Of a stretch of 34,152 bases of DNA, positions 9,977 through 18,587 are shown piece after piece; the stretch's first letter is position 1, and each line of letters opens with the position of its first letter. The position numbers were made by a program, and so were the translations under genes. Under the pieces are notes generated by a model. That model saw nothing but the letters and a program-made list of their open reading frames with translations. It searched no databases and was not told where the DNA came from. Where the stretch lies: the NCBI RefSeq assembly GCF_002207765.1, contig NZ_BDGJ01000065.1, positions 1 to 34,152 on the forward strand, read 5' to 3'. The stretch is from Calderihabitans maritimus. Its GTDB lineage: Bacteria > Bacillota > KKC1 > Calderihabitantales > Calderihabitantaceae.

Positions 9977-10567
9977 TTATTTCTTGGAGACATGGGGATT
10001 CCCCGCTAAATAAAACCTTAGCGGCCAATCTACTGCTTTGCTGATACCAATACGGGTAGTGGTAACTATTTCTTGTTCCTGAACGTTCTTGTCCCGGTAA
10101 AATTTTACCGGTCCTTCAACCACACTGGTACCGTTCAGTTCGGGAGGAATACCCATGGCTTGAACCAGCTTCGCGGGCCCACTACATAACTTGGTAATCT
10201 CTTCCTGTCCCCGCCGGGCCTTCATCAGCTCAATTCCTATTACCGGTTCCAGAGCGCGTATGAGAACTGCCGCTGCTACCTCCGGCCGGTCGGTAGTTAC
10301 ATTGAAACAATAATGAATCCCGTAAATTTGGTATATATAGGCATGTCCGGCCTCCCCGAACATAACGGCATTGCGACGGGTTTTTCCTCTCGCCGAGTGG
10401 CACGCCGGGTCCTCAGCCCCCAGGTAAGCCTCTGTTTCCACGATTTTGCCTCCCACCGTTCCTTGGGGAGAATGGTAGACCATATACGTGCCCAAGAGTT
10501 CTTTAGCAACTTGAGTAGTATCCCTGGCGTAGAAACTAGCAGGGAGTAATAGCCAACCTTGCCTCAT
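9977..10567 (-). CDS. 3-methyladenine/alkyladenine DNA glycosylase (AAG/MPG family)
   Basis: Base-excision repair enzyme that removes alkylated or deaminated purines. The 196 residues match the AAG family. They contain the VETEAY segment (about 43-48) that carries the catalytic Glu, GAEDPACHSARGKTRRN, the YIYQIYGIHYCFNVT segment with the conserved tyrosines, GPAKLVQAMGI, and the C-terminal RIGISKAVDWPLRFYLAGN. The chosen ATG has only a distant SD (GAGGTG about 15 bases away), so the exact start is less certain. It lies just downstream of polX, another repair gene. Confidence 0.92.
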   Translation of the reverse strand: MRQGWLLLPASFYARDTTQVAKELLGTYMVYHSPQGTVGGKIVETEAYLGAEDPACHSARGKTRRNAVMFGEAGHAYIYQIYGIHYCFNVTTDRPEVAAAVLIRALEPVIGIELMKARRGQEEITKLCSGPAKLVQAMGIPPELNGTSVVEGPVKFYRDKNVQEQEIVTTTRIGISKAVDWPLRFYLAGNPHVSKK

Positions 10568-10621
10568 AATCTTCAGATCATCACCTCATCCAATCGTATC
10601 ATCCCGTCAATAGTTTCCTGC

Positions 10622-12337
10622 TTAAAGTCCCAGCCATCTCTTTAACTCTTCAAAATCCCATGCGTTGACCACGTCTTTCCTTTCCAGCCATCCCCGCTGG
10701 GCCGTTATTATCCCGTAGCGCATATCTTCGAGCCGCAAGGCATCATGAGCATCGGTATTGATAGCCAGCGGAATTCCGTATTCCTTGGCCTTCCGGATTC
10801 CCTTCTCATTCAAATCCAGCCTGTCCGGGGAAGCATTTATTTCCATACAGGTACCGGTACGGGCAGCAACCTCCATAAGGTATTCCAGGTCTACAGCATA
10901 AGGATCTCGCCGTCCCAGGATTCGTCCTGTAGGGTGGGCTAGAATGTCCACCAGAGGATTTTTAAGTGCTGACTCAATCCGGGCAGTCATTCGGTCCTTT
11001 TCCATACGAAAATGGGTATGCACGGAGGCAATTACTAGGTCCATTTCCTCCAAAAAGGAATCTTCGTAATCCAGGCTGCCGTCAGGTAAAATATCTACCT
11101 CTACCCCCGCCAGCAGGTGAATATCTCCTAAACTTTCCTCCAGGCTTCTCAGCACCTCCCGCTGCTCCCGCAATTTTTCTTCCGAAAGTCCACCGGCAAT
11201 TTTCAGTGACTTGGAATGGTCGGTAATGGCTAAATATTGATATCCTCTTTCTCGAGCTGCTTCAACTAGCTGGATAATTTCACTTACCCCGTCACTCCAA
11301 TTGGAATGAACATGCAGATCCCCTTTGATATCTGCCAGCTGAATCAACTCAGGTAGCCTTCCCTCTATGGCCGCTTCAATCTCCCCTGTATCCTCCCGGA
11401 GAACCGGTGGTATGTAAGGCAGTTCGAGATAACGGTAAATATCTTCTTCCCCTTTCACCGGAAGCATTTCATGCCCCTCAGAACGGATTAAGCCGCTGGG
11501 GCTCAGTTTCAAATGAAACTTGTCGCCCCTCTCCTGCAGCCTTTGATTGTGTTTTGCAGAACCGGTAAGCTGCTGCCAGGCCAGATAAAAATTTTCCGGT
11601 TCCACAATGTTGATAATCACCCGTATTCCCAACCAGGTTGTTGCCTCGATACGGTGCTCATCGCAACTCAATACCTGCTTAATCTTGGGACTTTTATTAA
11701 GGACGGATATTATTCCCTGGGGCGCCTGAGACCCAATCAGGAGATCAACTCCCTCCACCATTTCCCGTCCCCGGCGTAAATCCCCGGTAATTTCAATTCG
11801 CTCCACTTCCGGCAAACCCTTCAGGTCTGCAATCAAGGCTTCGGCTAAAGACATGGCTAATCCCATGGGAACTTGCCCGCAATTTCGCCGCAGCATTTCT
11901 ATTCCTCTTAAAATATTAAGTTCCGTCTTACTACCCATTCCCGGCAGTTTTCTTATCCGTTTCTTGCGGGCAGCTTCTTCTAGTTCTTCTAACGTAGTAA
12001 TATTTAGACGTTTGTAGATGGTTTGAACGGATTTAGGACCCAGGCCGGGGATGGCCAGCATTTCCTTCAGGCCCTGAGGTATTTCTTCTCTTAATCTTTC
12101 CAGATAACTACAGCGACCTGTCTGCAGTATTTCTTCGACTTTTGAAGCCAGGATTTTGCCTATCCCGGGGATTTGGTTCAATTCTTCCCGGTGGTAAATA
12201 TTTTCTATTTCTTCCGGCAAATGGTGTAATATATCGGCCGCCTTCCGGTAAGCGCGAACTTTAAATATATTGTCTCCTTTAAGTTCCATGAGGTCGGCTA
12301 TTTCGTTAAAAATCCATGCAATCTCCAGGTTAGTCAA
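10622..12337 (-). CDS. polX: PolX-family protein with intact PHP domain and degenerate polymerase site
   Basis: Bacterial PolX joins a Pol-beta-like nucleotidyltransferase to a PHP metal-dependent exo/endonuclease and acts in DNA repair. Order of parts: helix-hairpin-helix segments (about 1-145), the polymerase palm, then PHP from about 335. PHP metal motifs are complete: DLHVHSNWSDG, ITDHSKS, GVEVDIL, ASVHTHF, LAHPTGR, NTDAHD. In the palm the usual GSxRRG...GDID motif reads GDLRRG (185-190) and EGVD (195-198), so the first catalytic Asp is Gly. The third Asp position also looks lost (GIRVIINIV). The protein therefore probably keeps nuclease activity but not gap-filling synthesis. TTG start with AAGGAGG eight bases upstream; 571 residues. 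Confidence 0.92.
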   Translation of the reverse strand: MTNLEIAWIFNEIADLMELKGDNIFKVRAYRKAADILHHLPEEIENIYHREELNQIPGIGKILASKVEEILQTGRCSYLERLREEIPQGLKEMLAIPGLGPKSVQTIYKRLNITTLEELEEAARKKRIRKLPGMGSKTELNILRGIEMLRRNCGQVPMGLAMSLAEALIADLKGLPEVERIEITGDLRRGREMVEGVDLLIGSQAPQGIISVLNKSPKIKQVLSCDEHRIEATTWLGIRVIINIVEPENFYLAWQQLTGSAKHNQRLQERGDKFHLKLSPSGLIRSEGHEMLPVKGEEDIYRYLELPYIPPVLREDTGEIEAAIEGRLPELIQLADIKGDLHVHSNWSDGVSEIIQLVEAARERGYQYLAITDHSKSLKIAGGLSEEKLREQREVLRSLEESLGDIHLLAGVEVDILPDGSLDYEDSFLEEMDLVIASVHTHFRMEKDRMTARIESALKNPLVDILAHPTGRILGRRDPYAVDLEYLMEVAARTGTCMEINASPDRLDLNEKGIRKAKEYGIPLAINTDAHDALRLEDMRYGIITAQRGWLERKDVVNAWDFEELKRWLGL

Positions 12338-12398
12338 ATAATTTGCCTCCTTATCGCCAAAATTTCTTTCTTTGCTTTTATAGTTTACCTTCCTATGA

Positions 12399-12422
12399 AG
12401 AAAAAACGCCTGAACAGGCGTT
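12399..12422 (-). terminator. Intrinsic terminator after zapA
   Basis: On the minus strand AACGCCTG/CAGGCGTT forms a hairpin followed at once by a T run (complement of 12401-12406). It overlaps the zapA stop codon and should end the pheS-pheT-zapA transcript before polX. Confidence 0.7.
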
Positions 12423-12705
12423 ATTCATTTACGCTCCCGGCCTTTTTGGCCTCCTCTATCATTTTAACCAAATCGTCATAGTCTTTTTGCAGTTTGGCTA
12501 AATCATCAGCTATATTTAGCGCGGCCAGAACAGCTACTTTATAAGGAGACAGCAGTTTATTCTTTTCTTCAATCTTTTTCATTTTTTCATCCACATAGGC
12601 GGCCAGTTTTAAGATATATTCCGGACTAGCCGCTGCCCTCACGGTATAATCCCGCCCGCGAATGTTAACCGTAACCCTGGACTTTTGCCCCTGCTCCTGG
12701 TCCAT
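12421..12705 (-). CDS. zapA: Cell division protein ZapA
   Basis: ZapA binds FtsZ and bundles its filaments at the Z ring. The sequence has the ZapA N-terminal strand pattern SRVTVNIRGRDYTVR, then SPEYILKLAAYVDEKMKKI, followed by a C-terminal coiled coil ending in KDYDDLVKMIEEAKK. The frame is open upstream, but a start at ATG 12705 gives the usual length of 94 residues. A TTG two codons earlier (12711) is an alternative, and GGGGAG lies upstream of both. Following pheT directly is a common Firmicutes arrangement. Confidence 0.88.
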   Translation of the reverse strand: MDQEQGQKSRVTVNIRGRDYTVRAAASPEYILKLAAYVDEKMKKIEEKNKLLSPYKVAVLAALNIADDLAKLQKDYDDLVKMIEEAKKAGSVNE

Positions 12706-12785
12706 AGCCAACCATACTCCCCTCTTTCTCCCATGCTTTTTAGCAAGTTTCGCCAAAATTCTCCTGATTCCTGCTAGGACGATGT

Positions 12786-15209
12786 TTAGTCCACGCGCAG
12801 TTGAGCGCCAACAGCGTCCACCAGAGCCTCTATAATCTTATGGTGTAGCTCATTAACCTCCTCGTCCTTCAAAGTACGATCAGGAGACTGGTACAGAAGA
12901 GAGTAGGCCAGGCTCTTGTATCCGGGCTTAATCTGCTCTCCCCGGTAAACGTCGAATAAACGTACCGCCTTTAACAAATCTCCTCCAGACTGAACTATCC
13001 GCTCCTCCACCTCTTTGACCGGTACTTCTTCGGGAACCACGACCGCCAAATCCCGTTCTACCGCCGGGAACTTGGGCAAGGGCACATACTTCTTCTTATC
13101 CGTACTGTAGCGATCTAGTAAGACCAAATCCAGCTCAAAAACGCAAGTCCGCCTGGGTAGTTCGTAATTTTCTTGTACGTCCGGGTGAACTTCTCCCATG
13201 AACCCCGCCGTTTCCCCGTTGAAGCGGATCTCAGCAGTACGACCAGGGTGCAGGGCCGGATGAGTAGTTCTAACAAGATTCCAAGCAGAAATTCCCAACT
13301 GCTCCAATAATTCTTCCAGCACCCCTTTGAGGTAAAAGAAATCCAGCTCTTGGGCGGGCCAGTTCCAACCCCTGGGACGCTGACCCATAACCAGAGCGGC
13401 GGCTTTTAACCTTTCTTCCGGCAATTTCCCTTCTTCTTTCGGAATAAAAACGTGCCCTACTTCATAAATGGCCATATTCCGGTTGTTACGGCTGACATTG
13501 CGCTGGGCCGTCTCCAGCAGGCCCGGCAGAAGGGTGGTACGCATGACACTTTGTTCCTCACTTAACGGATTACGCAGGCGAACTACTTTGCGCAGGGGAT
13601 CCTCCTCTGGAAGCCTTATCCGGTCAAAGACCTTGGGGCTGGTGAAGCTATAAGTAATAACCTCCATGAGCCCGCAATCTGCCAACACCTGACGAATTTT
13701 TTCTTCCGTCTTCTGCAGCTTGTTTTTCTTCGTCTCCGCCGTTGCGCCCTGGGGAAGGGTTAAAGGAATCTGGTCATAGCCATAAATACGGGCCACTTCT
13801 TCCACCAGATCAATTTCCCTGGTAACATCCAGGCGATAGGTGGGAATATCCACCTTAAGAATATCGTCATTGACTGGCACTACCTGAAAATGCAGGCGTG
13901 CGAGAATATTTGCTACTGCCTCCCGGTCAAGCTCCGTTCCCAAGACTTTATTAACACGGGAAACCCTTAAATTTATAGAAACCGGCACCGCAGGAGTTTC
14001 GTAACAGTCGATAACTCCCCGCACTACCTTCCCGGCTCCCAGTTGGTTAACCAATTGGGCGGCCCTGTTAGCTGCCAGCAAAGTACCGTCTATGTTCACC
14101 CCTTTTTCAAAACGCATGGAAGCTTCCGACCTCAGACCCAATTTGCGAGAGGTTCTACGGATACTGGTCGGATTAAAATGGGCTGCCTCCAGCAGAATGT
14201 TTTGCGTTCTTTCCGTTACCTCGGTTTCCAGACCGCCCATTACCCCTGCCAAGGCTACGGGGTGGAGTGCATCAGCAATCACCAGCATTTCCGGGTCCAA
14301 GTTCCTTTCCACCTGATCCAGAGTAACAATTTTTTCTCCCTTTCGAGCACGGCGCACAATGATACGCCGCCCTTCCAGAGTATCATAATCGAAAGCGTGA
14401 AGGGGCTGACCCAGTTCCAGCATAACATAGTTGGTAATGTCTACAATATTATTAATAGGTCTGACCCCGGCACTATGTAGCCGCTGCTGCATCCAAAGGG
14501 GAGAAGGCTCAATCCTGATGTCCGTAAATATTCTGGCTATATAGCGCCCGCAAAGATTTTTATCTTCAATTTCTACGGAAGCCATGGAAGAGATATCGCC
14601 TTTGATTTCTTCCACAACTATTTCCGGCAGTTTCAAACGGGCTCCCGTTATCGCCGCCACCTCTCGGGCCACGTTTACTATGGAAAGGCAATCGGCCCGG
14701 TTAGGAGTCAGGTCCAACTCCAGAACGTAATCGTCCAGCCCTAATACCTTTGCGACACTTTCTCCTACCGGCGCCCGACCATCTAAAATCAATATACCTT
14801 CCTCATGGCCAGGCAGGCCTTGCCAGTCCAGTTCCAATTCCTCGGCCGAACATAACATTCCTTGAGACTCCACACCCCGCAGGCTCGTCGTAGATATCTT
14901 CAAGCCGGAAGGTAGTTGAGCTCCCGGTAGAGCCACCGGAACTCGTTGCCCTACAGCTACGTTAGGAGCTCCCGTCACAATCTGTAAAGGAGCTTCTTGT
15001 CCTACATCAACGCGGCATACAACCAGTTTATCAGCGTTAGGGTGATTCTGGATATCTACAATCTCCCCTACTATTACTCGCTCCAGACCTTCTGCCAGGT
15101 AGTGAACAGTGTCTACGGCTATCCCGGCCATGGTCATCCGGTCCGCCAAATCATGAGGGCTCAAGTCTACTTCTACATATTCTTTCAACCAATTGTAGGG
15201 AACTCGCAC
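12786..15209 (-). CDS. pheT: Phenylalanyl-tRNA synthetase beta subunit
   Basis: Beta chain of the (alpha-beta)2 enzyme that charges tRNA-Phe and edits mischarged Tyr-tRNA-Phe. At 807 residues it is full length. It shows the N-terminal MRVPYNWLKEYVEV, the EMAP/OB-fold tRNA-binding domain (about 40-150, with NHPNADKLVVCRVDVG), the B3/B4 editing region, B5 (about 400-475), the core domain, and a C-terminal FDX-ACB anticodon-binding domain (KFPAVERDLAVVVPE onward). GTG start with GAGGAGG upstream. It begins 16 bases after pheS and shares its T-box control. Confidence 0.97.
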   Translation of the reverse strand: MRVPYNWLKEYVEVDLSPHDLADRMTMAGIAVDTVHYLAEGLERVIVGEIVDIQNHPNADKLVVCRVDVGQEAPLQIVTGAPNVAVGQRVPVALPGAQLPSGLKISTTSLRGVESQGMLCSAEELELDWQGLPGHEEGILILDGRAPVGESVAKVLGLDDYVLELDLTPNRADCLSIVNVAREVAAITGARLKLPEIVVEEIKGDISSMASVEIEDKNLCGRYIARIFTDIRIEPSPLWMQQRLHSAGVRPINNIVDITNYVMLELGQPLHAFDYDTLEGRRIIVRRARKGEKIVTLDQVERNLDPEMLVIADALHPVALAGVMGGLETEVTERTQNILLEAAHFNPTSIRRTSRKLGLRSEASMRFEKGVNIDGTLLAANRAAQLVNQLGAGKVVRGVIDCYETPAVPVSINLRVSRVNKVLGTELDREAVANILARLHFQVVPVNDDILKVDIPTYRLDVTREIDLVEEVARIYGYDQIPLTLPQGATAETKKNKLQKTEEKIRQVLADCGLMEVITYSFTSPKVFDRIRLPEEDPLRKVVRLRNPLSEEQSVMRTTLLPGLLETAQRNVSRNNRNMAIYEVGHVFIPKEEGKLPEERLKAAALVMGQRPRGWNWPAQELDFFYLKGVLEELLEQLGISAWNLVRTTHPALHPGRTAEIRFNGETAGFMGEVHPDVQENYELPRRTCVFELDLVLLDRYSTDKKKYVPLPKFPAVERDLAVVVPEEVPVKEVEERIVQSGGDLLKAVRLFDVYRGEQIKPGYKSLAYSLLYQSPDRTLKDEEVNELHHKIIEALVDAVGAQLRVD

Positions 15210-15225
15210 TGCACCTTCCTCCTCT

Positions 15226-16248
15226 CTAGAATTGGGTTAGGAACCGCAGATCGTTATCGAACAACAACCGGAGATCATCGATACCGTATTTCAGCATTGC
15301 TATCCGCTCTACTCCCATACCAAAAGCAAAACCGCTGACTTCCTCGGGATCATACCCGGACATTTCCAGGACTCGCGGGTGAACCATCCCGGCACCTAAA
15401 ATTTCCAACCATCCCGTGTAAGAACAGACCCGACAACCGCTACCCCCGCAGTTGATACAAGAAATGTCTACTTCGGCACTGGGTTCGGTGAAAGGAAAGT
15501 AGCTGGGCCGCAGTCGGATCTCCCGTTCGTCACCAAACATCTGTTTGGCAAAAGCCAACAACGTACCCTTTAAGTCTCCAAAGGTAACATGCCGGTCCAC
15601 AAGGAGCCCTTCCACCTGGTGGAACATAGGGGAATGAGTGGCGTCATCATCTCGCCGGTAGACTTTCCCCGGAGCAATAATGCGGATGGGCAGCCGGGGT
15701 ACCATTTTTTCCATTACCCTTACCTGAACCGGCGATGTGTGGGTACGCAACAGGATTTCATCGGTAATATAGAAAGAATCTTGCATATCCCTGGCCGGAT
15801 GGTCTTTGGGCAAATTCAAAGCCTCAAAGTTGTAATAGTCATACTCCACTTCCGGCCCTTCGGCAACAGCATAACCCATCCCTATAAAAATCTCCTTGAT
15901 TTGATCGAGTACCTGGGTTAAGGGATGCTTCCTGCCCATTAATAATCTTTGACCGGGCAAAGTAATATCTATCGTCTCGGCAGCCAGTCTCCGTTCCTTT
16001 TCCTCCTGTTTTAAAGCCTGTAACCTTTGCTCCAGTACTGTTTCCAGATAATTTTTTACTTCATTGGCCAGTTGGCCTACTGCCGGTCTCTCTTCGGGAG
16101 GAATATGGGCCATTCCCCTCAGAACCCGGGTCATTTCGCCTTTTTTCCCCAGATATTTAACCCGCAGCCGGTTCAATTCTTCGCTGCTTTTGGCCAGGCG
16201 AAAAGCCTGATCGGCTTCTTCCTTAATCTTCTCAATTTGTTCTCTCAC
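15226..16248 (-). CDS. pheS: Phenylalanyl-tRNA synthetase alpha subunit
   Basis: Catalytic subunit of PheRS. The frame is open to 16287, but GTG at 16248 has GGAGG seven bases upstream (16256-16260) and gives the family-like start [16 protein letters not shown] and a normal length of 340. An N-terminal coiled coil (about 1-85) is followed by the class II core with motif 2 ([18 protein letters not shown]) and motif 3 ([16 protein letters not shown]). [13 protein letters not shown] segment forms a four-Cys, zinc-knuckle-like insertion seen in part of the PheS family. It is controlled by the T-box leader upstream. Confidence 0.97.
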   Translation of the reverse strand: MREQIEKIKEEADQAFRLAKSSEELNRLRVKYLGKKGEMTRVLRGMAHIPPEERPAVGQLANEVKNYLETVLEQRLQALKQEEKERRLAAETIDITLPGQRLLMGRKHPLTQVLDQIKEIFIGMGYAVAEGPEVEYDYYNFEALNLPKDHPARDMQDSFYITDEILLRTHTSPVQVRVMEKMVPRLPIRIIAPGKVYRRDDDATHSPMFHQVEGLLVDRHVTFGDLKGTLLAFAKQMFGDEREIRLRPSYFPFTEPSAEVDISCINCGGSGCRVCSYTGWLEILGAGMVHPRVLEMSGYDPEEVSGFAFGMGVERIAMLKYGIDDLRLLFDNDLRFLTQF

Positions 16249-16287
16249 CTCGACCCCTCCTACGAACCGTTTATCGGATAAAAGCAA

Positions 16288-16321
16288 TAAGAAAGAGCCT
16301 CCGTCTAGGGACGAAAGCTCT
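16288..16321 (-). terminator. T-box-controlled terminator of pheST
   Basis: On the minus strand AGAGCTTTCGTC (16321-16310) pairs with GACGGAGGCTCT (16305-16294) through 12 positions including wobbles, followed by TTTCTTATTGCTTTT. It overlaps the sequence that would otherwise pair with the T-box. Confidence 0.85.
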
Positions 16322-16590
16322 CTTCCGCGGTACCACCCTATTTAATCTGGATGACCAGATTCACTTGACCAGTACGAAGCAGTAGAACTGCTTGATACTG
16401 TCTCCCAGGTAACGGTGGAAGAACCGGCTCAGCCTACTATCAGTTGCTGTCGCAACTGAATTCAGCCTGCTGTTCATGGGCGAACTTCATCTACCTGCTT
16501 CTTGACAGGGCTTTCAGCCGGTGGCCCCGTCTCTCTGTAAGAGCGGCGGTAGACTACTTTTCCCACTCATCACATTTGCTTGAAAAAGAT
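16288..16590 (-). promoter_or_regulatory. T-box leader of pheST (tRNA-Phe sensing)
   Basis: The minus strand carries the canonical T-box AGGGTGGTACCGCGG (complement within 16321-16340), preceded by a long stem-I region with an AGTA/GA-motif-like segment and a TACAGAGAGA stretch. A UUC codon in the expected 3' specifier position (16484-16482, in GAAGTTCG) fits phenylalanine. Uncharged tRNA-Phe should favour the antiterminator and allow pheST transcription. The helix boundaries are my reading, not a computed fold. Confidence 0.9.
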
Positions 16591-16599
16591 GTTATTGTT

Positions 16600-16631
16600 A
16601 TTATATTATATAAAAACTATTGCAGTATCAA
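16600..16631 (-). promoter_or_regulatory. Candidate promoter immediately before the pheST T-box
   Basis: Minus strand: TTGATA (16631-16626) with two overlapping TATAAT boxes (16610-16605 and 16605-16600), giving spacings of 15 and 20 bases. Neither is ideal, but the boxes are perfect and the site is well placed for the leader. It overlaps the end of the small YqzL-like gene. Confidence 0.45.
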
Positions 16632-16709
16632 CCTCCGGTAAATAATATAGGCAGTTATAGAACCGGTCTTTTCAAAGATCCTCCAAAAAAAGTCGGCGGG
16701 CCAAAACAT
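16617..16709 (-). CDS. YqzL-like small protein (30 residues)
   Basis: A 31-codon frame including the stop, too short for usual ORF filters. It reads MFWPADFFWRIFEKTGSITA followed by a hydrophobic, basic tail ending RRLILQ. The FFW-x-F-x3-TGS-x2-AYxxY-[KR] pattern resembles the YqzL family of tiny conserved Firmicutes proteins of unknown function. GGGAG lies three bases before the ATG; a GTG four codons earlier (16721) is an alternative start. A well-formed promoter lies directly upstream (16756-16784) and no terminator separates it from pheST. The family match is from memory of the pattern. Confidence 0.55.
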   Translation of the reverse strand: MFWPADFFWRIFEKTGSITAYIIYRRLILQ

Positions 16710-16755
16710 GGACTCCCACACCCTTTCTTTTTTTTAGGGGCTTTTTCTGTCGTAC

Positions 16756-16784
16756 ATTATATCACAAGCACTCCCTTCTTACAA
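16756..16784 (-). promoter_or_regulatory. Sigma-A-type promoter for the YqzL-like gene (and perhaps pheST)
   Basis: Minus strand: -35 TTGTAA (16784-16779) and -10 TATAAT (16761-16756) are separated by exactly 17 bases. Transcription would begin near 16749, about 40 bases before the 30-codon gene. Confidence 0.65.
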
Positions 16785-17010
16785 GTTAACGCAAGAATTC
16801 ATCCACCTTAACTTTTTCGGCGCACTCTTGACCGCGGAAAACATTCTCCCTGGCATTTTACTGTCCTTATCTTCGGGCCTGCTCCTTCAAACTTTCATGC
16901 TCACCCCTGCGGGTTTCGTTTTAGTGACAACTGCACACTGACGTGACGATAAAAGTAATTGGTCCCTGATTAAGTTAAGTCCTGCTTGCTCTCGAAATAG
17001 CAGTCGTCAT
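16785..17010. other. Gene-free stretch of mixed composition, unexplained
   Basis: About 225 bases without a convincing gene on either strand. On the minus strand 16930-16800 is purine-rich (for example GGGTGAGCATGAAAGTTTG) and has several small G/C-rich inverted segments. It could be an untranslated RNA, a repeat or a decayed gene. I recognise no known riboswitch motif. Confidence 0.3.
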
Positions 17011-17026
17011 TAAGGAGGCGAGCTTT

Positions 17027-17509
17027 TTGATAAAGCCAACGTATTTACTCATAACGGCGTTCTTTATAATCATGGTTTCGTCAATCTTTATCTTAGGAAA
17101 GAGTGAACCTGTTAGACCTAAAGAAATAAATATACATTACCAAAGTGAAATTAGAACAGTAAACGAAAGTACTAAGTATTATGAAGAGCTGACTTCTGCA
17201 TTAGAAAATATTTTGAACAGGAAGCTACAGGCAGTCAAACTTGCCGTTACTACGGAAGAATTAGAAGAGAAAATTGGTAATTCTGTTCAATATGAGTTTG
17301 CTGAAGCTAGCAAACCCGTAACATTTAGGTTGGGAAAGGGGTCAAGCTCACATTTCAAAAATTGTTATTCCGTTATCTGGTGACTTGAAGGGTATTTGAT
17401 AGTTCATTCAAATGATAGAAGACTTGCGCCGATTTATACTACTTTTTCCGGTCAAATAACGACTGAGAGGATTAAAAAAATCTACGAGGAAATATTGGAA
17501 GGACGTTGA
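17027..17509 (+). pseudogene. Membrane-anchored hypothetical protein gene with two compensating frameshifts
   Basis: TTG start with AAGGAGG (17012-17018) eight bases upstream. The N-terminus is a single hydrophobic helix (LLITAFFIIMVSSIFILG) followed by a hydrophilic outside domain. The original frame stops at 17383. A shift near the GGGG run at 17338-17341 continues sensibly as GQAHISKIVIPLSGDLKG. A shift back near 17388-17392 continues as YLIVHSNDRRLAPIYTTFSG and ends at the stop 17507-17509. The two shifts cancel, and both fall in G runs, so sequencing error or recent decay are both possible. The intact product would be about 160 residues. I do not recognise a family. Its 3' end overlaps the oppositely oriented P-loop gene by 28 bases. 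It is the only rightward gene in the accessory block. Confidence 0.55.
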
Positions 17510-18585
17510 GATACCAGATGTTCTTGAAGAACTCTTTTTAGAATTAATTCGCTTCCCGGGCGCAGGACATCTATTACCGGAACCGTTAGGTCCTGTTGCA
17601 GTCTTCTGATTAGTTTTTCCCCGTCAATCCGGGCTTCGCGGTAAATACGATGCTTCGCATCGTAAGCGGGATAAAAAGGATTCACCGTGATCAGCAATAA
17701 CGGCAAAGAGCGGGCCACCGCTACCCGCCCCCCCTGCTGCTGCCAGTTCGCAAGTATCTTGTACAATACCTGGTATTCCCCGCTGACCAGCAGGTGTACC
17801 GGGTTCCGAAAAGTTAAAGTACACCAATTGCCATTACCAATTAATCTGTCAACAAGTTCCTCTAGAGCATTAACACTTACAATTCCGGGGATGTAGATCC
17901 CTTTTAAATTCTGCTCTTGTTGGTCCAATGCCATTATTTCTTCAACAGTTTCTTTATTCAATAACGAGCCGGTCTTCAAGTAAAATTTATCCCGTTCCAA
18001 AATAACGTTAATATTTCCTTCTCTGCCCACCATTTCAGGCGGAGCAACTGGCCGTTGAAACGCCGCCGCCAAAGATAACGTATCCCGGTAAAGCTCCTCT
18101 ACCTTAGGAGAATAGGCGGCCCCGGTGGCAATGATGATTCCGTCTGCCTCTACCATAGGCGCCAGCCGGTTTAAAGCACCGTCTACCAGGATTATATCGG
18201 GATGCCAGGCAGACATACAATCTCTGACCCGCGCCAATTCCCTCGCCTTGTTGGGACCTGCCAGCACCACCAATCCTTCCTGTTTCACCCGGGCAATATA
18301 TACAGGGCCCAAAGGAGTGTTCACTCCGCTATTTTCCAATATTTCTAACTCCGCCCGGCTGACCTGCAGACATTTTTCCGCCGTGGCCACCAGCATGCCC
18401 GGTAAAAGCCGCAGGCGGGGTTTAGGAAGGCCGGTAATATTGTCTATTTCTTCGCCATCATAACCGATACTGGTAAGGCCCACTGTCCGTTCCTGCTGGT
18501 GCAGCAATCTTAAAATAACATCCGTAGTAGTGGTCTTTCCCGTATTCTTTGCCGTACCGGCTATTCCCACCGTGTACGCTCCCAT
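17482..18585 (-). CDS. BioD/CobQ-like P-loop NTPase, candidate reactivase of the B12 enzyme
   Basis: A 367-residue protein. Its N-terminal nucleotide-binding loop GTAKNTGKTT (G10-T19) has the G-x5-GKT spacing of BioD-type SIMIBI NTPases. A Walker-B-like ILVDGALNR follows near residue 135. The rest is unassigned alpha/beta sequence. It starts two bases after the stop of the cobalamin enzyme, the last gene of the operon. Adenosylcobalamin enzymes often have partner NTPases that replace damaged cofactor (MeaB for methylmalonyl-CoA mutase, GlmL, KamB/KamC for lysine 5,6-aminomutase). By position and fold this is a KamB-like reactivase candidate, but no MutS-like KamC partner lies in the operon. 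Function is inference; the P-loop is seen directly. Confidence 0.6.
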   Translation of the reverse strand: MGAYTVGIAGTAKNTGKTTTTDVILRLLHQQERTVGLTSIGYDGEEIDNITGLPKPRLRLLPGMLVATAEKCLQVSRAELEILENSGVNTPLGPVYIARVKQEGLVVLAGPNKARELARVRDCMSAWHPDIILVDGALNRLAPMVEADGIIIATGAAYSPKVEELYRDTLSLAAAFQRPVAPPEMVGREGNINVILERDKFYLKTGSLLNKETVEEIMALDQQEQNLKGIYIPGIVSVNALEELVDRLIGNGNWCTLTFRNPVHLLVSGEYQVLYKILANWQQQGGRVAVARSLPLLLITVNPFYPAYDAKHRIYREARIDGEKLIRRLQQDLTVPVIDVLRPGSELILKRVLQEHLVSQRPSNISS

Positions 18586-18587
18586 AT

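Noticed and set aside
14043-14480. Rightward frame of 145 codons inside pheT
   Set aside because: It lies fully antisense to a well-supported gene and has no family-like sequence.
3012-18585. MutS2 as the MutS-like KamC partner of the P-loop protein
   Set aside because: It is a full MutS2 with Smr domain in the housekeeping series, about 12 kb away, not a KamC-type short MutS.
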